Positions 31,801-53,838 of a stretch of 64,000 bases of DNA are shown in pieces. The position numbers and the translations under genes are program-made. Source of the DNA: Ridgeia piscesae (lineage: Eukaryota; Annelida; Polychaeta; Sabellida; Siboglinidae); NCBI GenBank assembly GCA_025642075.2, contig JAODUO010000527.1, positions 105,001-169,000 of the forward strand, written 5' to 3'. A model generated the notes under the pieces. That model was given only the letters and a program-made list of their open reading frames with translations. It was not told where the DNA came from and did not search any database. Position 1 is the first letter of the stretch; every line of letters begins with the position of its first letter.

Positions 31801-34800
31801 GCATCCAGAAAGAAGTATGGCGACGCTCGCAACATCTTGTAGCTCTACAACCAACACGTCTCATCACGCACACAACAGATGACAGACTGTCTTAACAACT
31901 GACACACCAATACAAAGAACAGACTGTCTTAACAACTGGCACATTAATACAAAGAACAGACTGTCTTAACAACTGACACACCAATACAAAGAACAGACTG
32001 TCTTAACAACTGACACACCAATACAAAGAACAGACTGTCTTAACAACTGACACACCAATACAAAGAACAGACTGTCTTAACAACTGACACACCAATACAA
32101 AGAACAGACTGTCTTAACAACTGACACACCAATACAAAGAACAGACTGTCTTAACAACTGACACACCAATACAAAGAACAGACTGTCTTAACAACTGACA
32201 CACCAATACAAAGAACAGACTGTCTTAACAACTGACACACCAATACAAAGAACAAACTGTCTTAACAACTGACACATCAATACAAAGAACAGACTGTCTT
32301 AACAACTGACACACCAATACAAAGAACAGACTGTCTTAACAACTGACACATCAATACAAAGAACAGACTGTTCAGTTTGTTTCGTTCGTTGTTCTAGATA
32401 CAGACACAGACAAGAGGTGTGTCTGTAAGTACACCAAGAATGACACTTTTTTATTTAAACAGTGAAACTTTACATTGATAATAGACAGACCTGTGTATTC
32501 GTGAGACAGTAGTCTGATCTGTGTATTCGTGAAACAGTACTCTGACCTGTGTATTTGCGAGACCATACACAAACCTGTGTATTTGTGAGACAGTAGACAG
32601 ACCTGTGTATTTGTGAGACTGTAGTCTGATCTGTCATCTGTGTATTCATGAGACTGTAGACATACCTGTGTATTTGTGAGACTGTGTACAGAGATTACAG
32701 ACCAGTGTACTTGTGAGATGGTAGATTAACCTGTGTATTTGTGAGACTGTAGACTAACCTGTGTATTTGTGAGACTGGGCTTGCAGTGATCATAGACTTA
32801 CCTGTGTATTCGTGAGACCATAGACTAACCTGTGTATTCATCAGACTATAGATAGACCTGTGTATTTGTGAGACTGTAGACTAACCTGTGTATTTGTGAG
32901 ACTGTAGACTAACCTGTGTATTTGTGAGACTGTAGACTAATCTGTGTATTTGTGAGACTGTAGACTAACCTGTGTATTTGTGAGACTGTAGACTAACCTG
33001 TGTATTTGTGAGACTATAGATTAACCTATGTATTTGTGAGACTGTAGATTAACTTGTGTACTCATGAGACTGTAGATTAACCTGTGTAGTCATGAGACTG
33101 TAGACTAACCTGTGTATTTGTGAGACTGTAGACTAATCTGTGTATTTGTGAGACTGTAGACTAACCTGTGTATTTGTGAGACTGTAGACTAACCTGTGTA
33201 TTTGTGAGACTGTAGACTAACCTGTGTATTTGTGAGACTGTAGACTAACCTGTGTATTTGTGAGACTGTAGATTAACCTGTGTATTTGTGAGACTGTAGA
33301 CTAACCTGTGTATTTGTGAGACTGTAGACCAACCTGTGTATCTATGAGACTGTAGACTGACCTGTGTATTCGTGAGACTGTATACTTACCTGTGTACTCA
33401 TGAGACCATAGACCGACCTGTGTACCCATGAGACCATAGACTGATTTGTGTATTTGTGAGACTGTATAACGAACGACCTGTGTATTTGTGAGACTGTATA
33501 CTGACTTGTGTATTTGTGAGACCATAGACTGACCTGTGTATTTGTGAGACTGTATAATGACCTGTGTATTAATGAGACCATAGACTGACCTGTGTATTTG
33601 TGAGACTGTATACAGAGATTACAGACCAGTGTACTTGTGAGATGGTAGATTAACATGTGTACTTATAAGACTGTAGACTAACCTGTGTATTTGTGAGACT
33701 GGGCTTGCAGTGATCATAGACTGACCTGTGTATTCGTGAGACCATAGACTGACCTGTGTATTCATCAGACTATAGATAGACCTGTGTATTTGTGAGACTA
33801 TAATTAACCTATGTATTTGTGAGACTGTAGATTAACCTGTGTACTCATGAGACTGTAGATTAACCTGTGTAGTCATGATACTGTAGACTAACCTGTGTAT
33901 TTGTGAGACTGTAGACTAATCTATGTATTTGTGAGACTGTAGATTAACCTGTGTATTCATGAGACTGTAGACTAACCTGTGTATTTGTGAGACTGTAGAC
34001 TAACCTGTGTATTTGTGAGACTATAGACTAACCTGTGTATTTGTGAGACTATAGACTAACCTGTGTATTTGTGAGACTATAGACTAACCTGTGTATTTGT
34101 GAGACTGTAGAATAACCTGTGTACTCATGAGACTGTAGACTAACCTGTGTATTTGTGAGACTGTAGACTAACCTGTGTATTCGTGAGACTGTATACTTAC
34201 CTGTGTATTTGTGAGACTGTATAGATTGACCTGTGTACTCATGAGACCATAGACTGACCTGTGTATTTGTGAGACTGTAGACTAACCTGTGTATTTGTGA
34301 GACTATAGACTGACCTGTGTATTTGTGAGACCATAGACTGACCTGTGTATTTGTGAGACTGTATAATGACCTGTGTACTCATGAGACCATAGACTGACCT
34401 GTGTGTTTGTGAGACTGTATAATGACCTGTGTACTCATGAGACCATAGACTGACCTGTGTGTTTGTGAGACTGTATAATGACCTGTGTACTCATGAGACC
34501 ATAGACTGACCTGTGTGTTTGTGAGACTGTATAATGACCTGTGTATTCATAAGACCATAGACTGACCTGTGTGTTTGTGAGACTCGGCTTGCAGTGTGAC
34601 CGTCCATAGAGCAGTAGGACTCTGACGAGATAGGGTGGAGGTTCTGTGGTGGGGTTCTCTGTCCGTGGTAACCTCACATGTCTGAAACTGTTTACAAACC
34701 AGTTGTATTTATACACTGATTATGACAGGAATTGTCGTAGTTCTCTCGGACATTTCACAAAACAACCCATTTGCTCTGAGCTACTCTGGTACTCTAAAAT

Positions 34801-35445
34801 CATCCGTTTGAAAATAGTTACATACATACAAATCTGAAGACTTATTGGGTTTATGTAAACAATAGCAGCCACATTTAACTAACATATCACCAGAATAATT
34901 TATATATACACGGGATTGTACTACTTTGAAACTTTAGGTTTTCACTTACACCAAGTCAAAAAGAGAGTCCAGGTCACAGGCTTCTGTCTGGTAAGTGTCA
35001 TTCAAATCTTCCAGGATTGTGATCACTTTGTTTGGGTCACTGGTGAAATCACTAATCTGAAAAATAACAACAGCAATATTATATGTATTGTATAGATACA
35101 CATATACACAGGTATATATTATATTCATGGCTATGCTGAACTATATATATGTATGTATATCTATCTATATAAGATACTATTTCAAGATACCATTTCAAGA
35201 TTACTTTTAATGTCTAGTTTTTCTACATCTTTCACCCATTTATGTTTTGTTTACTTTTAATTAGCTAACTAGCATACCATTTTAACTATTTATTAATTAA
35301 TAGTTTACTAGTTCACATATATTTTATTTCTTATTAATTACAATTGACACAAATATTGTATTACTGTAGTCATTTATTATTAATTAACTAATATGTATAT
35401 ATTTATTTTGCAATTTTATATATAACCTTATATATACATTGTATA

Positions 35446-35493
<48 letters not shown>

Positions 35494-38071
35494 TACTTCT
35501 ATTTCTTGACTACATGACATATAATATAAATTACAACAATGCTATTTCTGATTAATTTTACTTTCTCTTGTTCAGTTTCCATACAACAATGATTTAGCTA
35601 TATGTATTCATATGTTTTAAAGATATTTTTATTATATTTATTTCTTATACATTTTTAACTACTGTTTTCAACACCACTGAACAGTTTGTTGATAAAGGAC
35701 AGACAATCTCCAAAAAACAATGCTCTACAAATCACCCAATTTTGTTTTATTATAGGTTATACAGCAGGAATGATTATACAGTTGCAGTGTTCAGTTCACA
35801 TACCCACATAGCTTCGTCTCTGAGTATAAGCAGTGCAAATTCATGTCTTTTATCTAGTCTGTGCTTTGTGTGTAGAAATATACCAATTGCCCTTTTAAGA
35901 AGTCGAATTTGGGCAAACTTGTCTCTGGAAAGTGATCACAAGGATGAGTCAGAAAAACAAAAATAGTTCATTAGAAACATTATGTATATTTCCAGTTGCT
36001 GCACTGTAATCATAATGAAACAATGGTTTGTATCGACTCATCAATAAGTGTTCTCTATGCTGAAATGTAATACAGGCCAATGATAATAATCCATATGTAT
36101 ATCCTAGAATTGTATATTATCATGCTGTTCATTTTGAACAATAATACCACACATTTTATGCCACATGCATATTATATATATTGTGTTGTTAGTGATTACA
36201 GTGCAACAAACTTATAGCGAACGAATTAATGGGTAGCTAAACAGTTTGTTATATCCGTGAATTCGTTATAAGCATGTACATGTTTGTGATAATTTGCTAG
36301 GTGGCAATGCTCTAAGCGACAATTTTTTTATACTATTCGCTAATCTATCAAATGCAATGAATTGTTGTTGTGTAACATTTATTTGCGCGCATGCACAGAA
36401 TGCTACAAGTTTGTACTATTTGAAGAAGTACTACATTTTAGTTTGTATGGCTGAAGAACCACACAAAATGTAATCTTCTAGCCAGTTGCAGTGCACTGCA
36501 GCGTCTTCTGACTGCATGAATAGCGAGCACGAAACAAAATGTTAACAATGGCTGGATAGAGCCATGGTAACGAAGACACACACAAAGTGACACCAGTTAA
36601 TCTGCTTTGAATAAATACTCCATTGATGTTTATTTGATGTTGGCTAGGGCAGAATACAAAATAAATTCCTCAAGCCTGTCCCTGTGTCCTTGCAGCATCA
36701 TTTGACTGTGTAGTCCTGTTACTTGTATCTCATTGACCTAATCACTTAGGTGTGGGTGCTGGGGCAATGCCCTACCACAGCATGGCTTCCATGTCATGGG
36801 TGGGACAGGAAGTGTTTGCTTCCAACCAGGTGATTTTCTGGTGGAGATAAATTAATTATAGGGCAAAATTTGTTCAGGAAAAGGTGTTCGTTATATCTAT
36901 GAATTCATTATGTTTGTGTCCGTAATATTTGTGAATGCTTATAGTTATAATGGAAAAGATAGGGGAAAATATCTGCATGTAAGAATTTGTTTTGTTATAT
37001 CTGTCAATTAATTTGTTACAAGCATGTTCGCTATAAGCCTATTGTACTGTACAACACTTTCAGATGGGTATTACATATGTTACACTTCCAAATGTCAGCA
37101 AACTTGAATTTCTATGAGATATATGCAATGAACAATGTGACTACAGAAACTTACCCACACCGAGATCTGAATGTTGGTTTCTCCATCTCATGACTCACGT
37201 CTATACATATAATCTACAACAAATATTACCATTTATCTATTTTCATATATCCATCACAAGTTATAGCAATTTTACAAAACAACGTCAACACAGAATTTTC
37301 TTCATAATTTTGTGTTACGTTAACAACAAAATATTTATGATAATTATACATTTGGTACATGTGCAACCATGCATTGGGATAAAAGGGATGCCAGGTGTCT
37401 CCATAAAGCTATAAGAATTGATGTAAAATATTTTCACAATACAATTCACTTGAATAATATTAAATAATTAGGCCTATACTATGTTTACGTTCATCACACT
37501 CACAATTTATTAATTTGCTGTTGTATGCTAAAATGTATTTTCCATTCTTGAAGTTGGAATGCATAATTGTAACTATACATTCTGCTGCAAATAACATTTC
37601 CCAAAGATTAATTTTGTAGATACGACTGTCATATCATATCACGATACATACAATTTTTTCTGGACAGTTCACTCGGGGACAAACACGTTTTGTCGCGTGT
37701 TCTTCTTCACAGCTCACACGCTCCTTCCTGTTCATGAAAACGTCACTCTCTGCGCCACGCCTATTTGAAAGGTCAGACTGTGTATTTGTCACACCGGACT
37801 GAGTTGCATTTGTTGATTCGTCGACTTTGCTGTCGCTGTCACATGCAGGGCGCTGAGCCTGCTGCTGGTACGAATAACCAGATTCAGGCGTGTTACGACT
37901 GCTTTTGTCACCACCTACATTAATGTCACTACTGAGTGGAATACCCTTTGCTTCCACTTGTTCAAGCAGCATTACAGGGTCGCATGTTTCTCCCTGTGTT
38001 GAAGCTAGGTAGAGCAAATTAACACATTCTTTACTTTCCACTTCCCCAATGTTATCATTTACGTTCGCCAT
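28761..38071 (-). CDS. BABAM1: BRISC and BRCA1-A complex member 1 (BABAM1/MERIT40/NBA1), 7 coding exons, 360 aa
   Basis: Scaffold of the K63-specific deubiquitinase assemblies BRCA1-A (DNA damage response) and BRISC (cytoplasm). Exons in transcript order: 38071-37652, 37213-37155, 35924-35804, 35056-34950, 34687-34567, 31844-31758, 28928-28761. Every junction is GT-AG in phase, 361 codons with stop; human protein 329 aa. The first ~130 residues are polar and low in conservation. A VWA-like domain begins at PRVNCPEKIIICIDVSHEME (vertebrate PRVNCPEKVIICLDLSEEM), followed by FLHTKHRLDKRHEFALLIL, DFTSDPNKVITILEDL, PPPYLVRVLLLYGRSHCKP, SPYFFLDAYYIHE and the conserved tail CMAQLLAHPLQRP. The ATG at 38071 sits in AAAATGGCGAAC, also a YY1-like site. 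Introns 5 and 6 are mostly minisatellite, and intron 2 carries a pogo/Tigger-like element. Identification rests on end-to-end similarity of all exons. Confidence 0.95.
29736..31751 (-). repeat. 26-bp minisatellite starting at the BABAM1 exon-6 donor, about 75 units
   Basis: On the transcript strand the unit is GTTCCTTCACCTGTCTCCCC plus TCTCAT, 26 bp, very uniform (variants: GCTCC for GTTCC, GCCTG for ACCTG). The array begins 6 bp after the exon-6 donor GTAAGT. It is split by a copy of the exon-6 end at 29825-29866, after which three more units follow to about 29736. Two consecutive anomalies near 30755-30781 (a 2-bp loss and a 1-bp gain) shift the period. All three - frames stay open for 640-680 codons because the unit has no stop in any frame. 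This is a repeat artefact inside intron 6. Confidence 0.95.
29825..29866 (-). pseudogene. Duplicated 3' end of BABAM1 exon 6 with its donor
   Basis: The last 42 bases of exon 6 (14 codons, YYIHETPSPENDCE) recur here exactly, followed by the same donor and the first bases of the minisatellite (GTAAGTTGTTCC). The 5' part of exon 6 and its acceptor are missing; upstream is minisatellite-like sequence ending CTGTCTCGTTCT. It is an exon fragment carrying a usable 5' splice site but no 3' splice site. Confidence 0.92.
31888..32368 (-). repeat. 37-bp minisatellite near the BABAM1 exon-6 acceptor, 13 units
   Basis: Highly uniform unit, on the + strand ACAGACTGTCTTAACAACTG then ACACACCAATACAAAGA. The array ends about 45-50 bp upstream of the exon-6 acceptor in transcript direction, with a partial unit running closer. 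Confidence 0.95.
32475..34584 (-). repeat. 28-bp minisatellite echoing the BABAM1 exon-5 donor, about 75 units
   Basis: On the transcript strand the unit is CTCACAAATACACAGGTTAG plus TCTACAGT. The last 18 bases of exon 5 (AGTCTCACAAACACACAG) and its donor GTCAGT are the first unit of the array. Most later units thus carry CACAG followed by GTTAGT or GTCAGT, a good 5' splice-site match. Units vary between 26 and about 40 bp, with sub-families (GTCATTATAC, GTCAGTCTATGG) and two larger inserts containing a copy of exon-5 sequence CACTGCAAGCC at about 32766-32800 and 33695-33720. Confidence 0.93.
35447..35489. repeat. (TA)n microsatellite in BABAM1 intron 3
   Basis: About 40 bp of alternating TA within a very AT-rich intron (35057-35803). 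Confidence 0.9.
36199..37049. mobile_element. pogo/Tigger-like DNA transposon remnant (BABAM1 intron 2)
   Basis: Inverted ends: left CAGTGCAACAAACTTATAGC with GAACGAATTAAT following; right end, reverse complement, CAGTACAATAGGCTTATAGC with GAACATGCTTG following. TA is present on both sides (36197-36198 and 37050-37051), the target of Tc1/mariner-type elements. Subterminal GTTCGTTATATC/GAATTCGTTATAAGC motifs resemble Tigger/pogo ends. At 851 bp and without an open frame it is non-autonomous. Confidence 0.82.
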
Positions 38072-40018
38072 TTTGTATAATGCCACTTCTCGCTCAAACG
38101 GTAGTCAGGAAAAATAAATGGAAAATTTGCAGTGTTTAGAAAAAATCAAACAGGCATACCTAAATTATTATGTAAAATGTGAATTTTCTTTATCTGTCAC
38201 TCAAAATAAAATGTGTAACGTCAACCTTCTCTGCACATCTCGTATAGACGACACTGACATCGCGCGATTTGACTGGATCGTGCTGAGAAGAGTCGTGAAC
38301 TGTGTTATTGCAATTTAGTTGTTTTGTGCGCTGCGTGCGCTCACCACTGTTACAATTGCACATTCATAGGAAGTCAGTGAAACAGTAGATGTGTTAATTT
38401 TGAAAACAGTAGCGACCTGACAAATACTGCCTGAAGAGTAACAGGTGGTGTGCATTTTGTAGCATCCTTGAGCTTGACATACGGGATTACGGTTTACGTA
38501 ATTACGGGTGTCAGAATGGGTAGCTCGAGTCCCCCAGGCCCTTGTCTTATTCCTTGCCTAGCATAGAATCTAACAAACCAAGGGCAAACAGTTAATTCGG
38601 AATTAACTCGGGGGTTTCTGTAGCTAATCTCTATGAGTCTACGAACTAAAACAAAACTTGTGGCAACATTTTGGATTTGTTTGTTCATACCTCAAACATT
38701 TTTAGTTGCAAAGTTGAGATCCATAACGTTAGACGTTAGGACAAATACACATATTGAATATGCCATCATTCAGAAATCCATATTTTCTGATTCTGCAATC
38801 TCATTTAAGATCTGTCAATGAGCCAATCACATGTCATACAACATTCTTGTAATTTTGTACTAATTCCTTGGTAGGCACTTGTTTAGAATTTAGGTCTGCC
38901 TCATCTGATTTAGTTTAAGCTACAGCCTACAGTGTATACAACAATCTATAACATACTTTCATTAATGCACAGTTATTTGTGGAAAGCATAATATGTAATT
39001 TTAATAGCGTGTGCATGTGTGTGCGTGCACATGTGCATGTGTATAAATGCATTTTATCACTTCATTTAGGTCTTCTAAATTAATTCCAATGATTATTCCA
39101 ATATGCGTCAAAGCTGCCAAGTGGAATTATGCACTTAGAATGCCGCAACTTCTCTACTAACTGTCTTGGCACTACTGATGACTTTGTAAGATGTGGGGTA
39201 GTGTTCACAATTTCTCTTCTGGGGAACACTACAGAGCACATTCAACCTTTTTTAGGGAAAACACAAATTCTAAGTCTATGACGATACATGCCCCCCATTT
39301 CTCCCCTAGATCCACCTGTGGTTTGCTGCATATCTACATTGTATGTATGCCTCATCTTGCACACACATAAATTTACCTAGACTTTCATTTTCCAAAATGA
39401 AACAGTTTCTCTTTGACAGTCATTCATTGCTGCTTCTTGTACTACTGATCTATGTCGCACTTGTCTTGCAATTAACTAACTAGCTTTCTGTTCAGCTTTT
39501 GGTAGCATTACATCCAATCTGATCACAAATAAACATCTTGACTTTAATTTGTGTACACTCGACAAGTGTGGCCCTGAAGTAGGAGTATTTATTGCCCATG
39601 CCACCTGGTAATTTAGTTGCATTACACTAAATAAAAAAGTGAAATCTACACCATAGTTGAAACAATCCTGTTTTAATTAGCCTTTTTAAGACATCACAGT
39701 AGACAACAATGAAAATATGCTGTTTCAAAACTTCTGTAATGCTAAAAGGTTTGATCAAGCAGGTGCTACATTGACTTAGCTTGCCCCTGCATTAAATTCA
39801 GCTTTCCTGTCCGGGGAAATAGTCGTCTATGCCTGCTTGCCTAAACGTATATTTACCTGTTCCAGGCAATTTAATTGGGCAATGGTTAATGTCAAGCCCT
39901 GTGATAAAGAATATGAGATAATAGAGATATGTGGATCTTGATTAAATGTATAGCCACTGCACCTGGCAGATTTTTATTGAAAGTATATTTGGTTTGTTGT
40001 AGCAGTTGTTGAAAAAAT
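38072..40018. promoter_or_regulatory. Head-to-head spacer between BABAM1 and TMEM259
   Basis: 1.95 kb separate the two start codons. The TMEM259 start exon is preceded by an acceptor (TTTGTTGTAG at 39993-40002), so at least one non-coding 5' exon must lie in or near this interval. A short GT/GC alternating stretch lies near 39008-39042. No other gene is seen. Confidence 0.45.
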
Positions 40019-50928
<10,910 letters not shown>

Positions 50929-50932
<4 letters not shown>

Positions 50933-52256
50933 AATAATAATTTACAGCAACCTACTTAATTACATACATACACATATATCTATGTGTGCATGCTTAGTAT
51001 TGCACAGATCAGCATAAGCCAAATGAAAAGATGAACAGCTAGCAATAAACAGTATTTCATAGAATGTGACGTGATATACGGAGTTTGGTGTGTGTTGTCT
51101 AAACAATGGATTGTGTTTGCTCAGTTTACACACATGAATCTTCACAATTATTATCTGCCTGTTGGAGTTTGCTATGATTAAAATATGATATATTGTATAA
51201 GGTCATGCCTTGATTATTTATCAGTAGGCCTATTAAATAAAATTGGCTCAAATTAATAGAAAAGTTTTGACAGTGAAAGTTATGTATAAAAATCATGACT
51301 TACATCACAGTGTATATAGGAGGTCCAATTTGAAATGTTGTCAATTTACTCATAGTGAGATTTGTTGGTTTGATTCAACAAGACGGTTTCATTTGTGTCC
51401 ATAACACCCACACGTTGTTATGTTAATTATTCTGGCCAAATGAGTTTAAAGAATAAGATCCCAGGTCAGGGAGTCTGCAGAGGTTTTATTTTTTCGTGTG
51501 GTACTTTCCTTTCCCTGGCATACACTCTAAATAGAATGGACCCACGACTTGTGAGTTATAGCGTCTGACTCTCTTCCAAAAGATGTTAGAAAATGCAGTA
51601 TTCAAGTACTTGGTAGTAGGCAAATGTGGTAATTAGACGCAATGTAAATAAGTGCATGGCCAGGAAAGATCCAACAGGAGGGTCGGTGATCAGGCTCACA
51701 GACTGATATAATTGGATACTGCGCTATATAAGAACTTACTTTATATATTGCAGCAAATGGACGAAGTAAATGGATAGGCTTGATCCTACAAGCCAAAAAG
51801 GTTTACAACTAAAAATAAATATGCAGCTTATCCAATTGGTATGAAAAACGGAACGATTGTCGGCTACGTTTTTATTGAGCTGTACATATTTGCACAACCA
51901 TACTGTGATTTTATGTCTGAGGTTAGCACTCTGGATATGCAGTGTTTACACCATCTAATTCGAACAAAAGGAATTATATAGTTTTCCATTCATTAACCAC
52001 ACAACAGATCGAAACTACGAAAGCCGGCTGGTGACAAGCTGTGCCTGTGTCGTGTGACCGTAATTCGTGAACGTGGACAATCAAACCAATGCCAATGGCT
52101 AAAGAATGTTTTAGTTTGAATACGTGTTATTAGGATATCATCGCATGTGCGTCCAACTCGTCAATAGCACTAAGTCTAAAAGGTAAACGATGACGATTGT
52201 GTGGGATGTTGGCTCCATCAACAACCCGGCCAACAGGTGGGTGGTAAGTGGGGATG
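50929..52256. other. Intergenic region with one SINE
   Basis: No gene is recognised. At about 51490-51740 lies a decayed SINE, described separately. The rest is AT-rich unique sequence. Confidence 0.5.
51490..51740 (-). mobile_element. Decayed SINE related to the VCP intron 16 SINE
   Basis: CTTTCCCTGGCATACACTCT and AAATAGAATGGACCCACG match the body of the element at 18849-19045. The right part, with GGATACTGCGCTATATAAGAA, resembles a common SINE end also seen at about 44240-44262. The tRNA-like head is too decayed to define. Confidence 0.6.
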
Positions 52257-52970
52257 TGGCCGGAATGCCCCTCTGATTCTGAATGCACCAGTCGCAATGC
52301 TCCAACAGGGAAATTATAAATAATGTCTTCAAATAACGTATATAAACAGTGGTCCTAAATAATATATACACATATTTATTTCATACATATATATATATAT
52401 ATACCCCGAGGTATATGAAATAAATAATTTAATTCTTGCAGTAATGCAGTAGAACATCTTTCTCGATTGTCCTAGCTATCTCTTTTATGAAACTGACAAA
52501 GTTACTATTTTCAAATTGCGCAATAGCTGCCGATATTTAAAAAAAATCTGAACTCATGTCCAACCGCCAGTTCGTCCATCTCAATTGTGACGCTTGTGTG
52601 AATTCTAATTGAACTCCTGAGAGAAATGTATCTGGACAAGTAGCCTGAGTACCAAGCTATGCTATTTGTCTGTATCCGGACGTATAGTCCCCCAAGCTAT
52701 TCGACTGTATCCGGATGTATAGCCACTCCGATAGTAAAAGCACCGGGGCATTCTGAAATTTTATTTCTATATTAATTATGCATTTAATATGTAATGTTTC
52801 AATATGTACAATTATATTATTTATTACATACAGTCTGTACTTAGGTTTGACAGTAATAAAATCAGTGGGAAATTCTGACCAACAGTGGTGCATTGCGACT
52901 ATTCTGTTGGAGCATTGCGACTATGTGATTGGTGCATTGCGACTATGTTTGAGGCATTCCGACTATAATT
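52257..52970. mobile_element. Candidate element with inverted, internally repeated ends
   Basis: The left end (52257-52312) carries CGGAATGCC, GAATGCACCAGTCGCAATGC and TCCAACAG. The right end (52886-52968) carries their reverse complements as four tandem ~23-bp units, GGTGCATTGCGACTAT or GGAGCATTGCGACTATG, ending GGCATTCCGAC. An internal GGGGCATTCTGAA lies at about 52746. A (TA)n-centred palindrome (TTATTTCATA/TATGAAATAA) is at 52374-52426, and a ~35-bp tandem duplication with CTGTATCCGGA is at 52668-52728. No open frame and no clear target-site duplication are seen. Confidence 0.55.
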
Positions 52971-53655
52971 AAGTAATTGGGAGTTATGGGAAGTTGGGGA
53001 TAAAATTGATGGAATGGGTGAGTCCGTCCTCATGCACCAGGGGTTGCTACAGCTGGTTACGTCAGCAGGTACATCCCTTAAAAACTCCTCTTTTAACGTC
53101 GGCCAATTAAATCGCCCAGGAAGAGTGCGGTTGGCCCCCGGCCACATGATGCTGCTTGTGTTGATGTAAGACCACAATAAGGTGCTCATCCGCCATTACC
53201 AGACCAACGAGTACCCTATAGAAACATGAGTACCCTATAGCATTATGCAGGTTGTCTGAATTTCTGTGAAAACATACGTAGTGTGAAGTGAGTAGAAATT
53301 ATGTTTTTATGCAGTGTGGCATCAGAGATGGCAAATTATGACAGATGACAGGCAGTGTTTAGCTGCGTGGTGAATCTAGTGATACACATGTACATGTGTC
53401 AGTTTGATTGGTTATGTCAAAATTATGTCAAAACGATAGGTCGCTGTCTGATTCTACCAGGAATTAAGGGGTATCAGCCTATCAGGTTTTAAAATGGTTT
53501 GTGGGAGTCTGAAGCATTAAAATTTCACAAAGTTTCCATGGCACGTCTACAGGTGGAAATGATTTTTTTTATAACAGATCTATTTAAATTTGGTAGAAAA
53601 TGAAGGAAACATAATAATGATCACTCATGGAAAAGGGAAATGTGGTTTTATGCGT
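52971..53655. other. Intergenic spacer
   Basis: No gene or repeat family recognised; short random open frames only. Confidence 0.45.
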
Positions 53656-53838
53656 GTTACATGCAATGTTTAGACTTGAATGCGTCATTATATTGGGATT
53701 TCCATTAGTCGTGTGTCCATCTTCAAATTGGGATGGGTATTTGCCACGGCTGATGCAGTAGTGGCTGGCGAAGTTGGATCAATTTGTAGTTTGACTGCGC
53801 TCAATCCCCAGCTTTACGGAGATACTCGTCCAGGGGTA
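53656..53838 (+). repeat. Dispersed repeat family R1, copy 2
   Basis: Matches 4421-4608 from TGTTACATGC through ATTATATTGGGATT, TCCATCTTCAAATTGG and GGCGAAGTT to ACGGAGA. A 109-codon + frame crosses it, but the other copy does not keep that frame, so I do not call it a gene. Confidence 0.75.

Noticed and set aside
29690..31835. Three overlapping 640-680-codon - strand frames rich in Pro, Ser, Cys and Leu
   Set aside because: All three frames are open only because the 26-bp unit lacks stops in any frame; the array is intron 6 of BABAM1.
29736..34584. CRISPR-like array
   Set aside because: Units are directly adjacent with no unique spacers, and the genome is eukaryotic.
38084..38086. Upstream start of BABAM1 giving MALYK before MANVND
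   Set aside because: The codon on the - strand is GTG; the first ATG is at 38071 and matches a normal start context.
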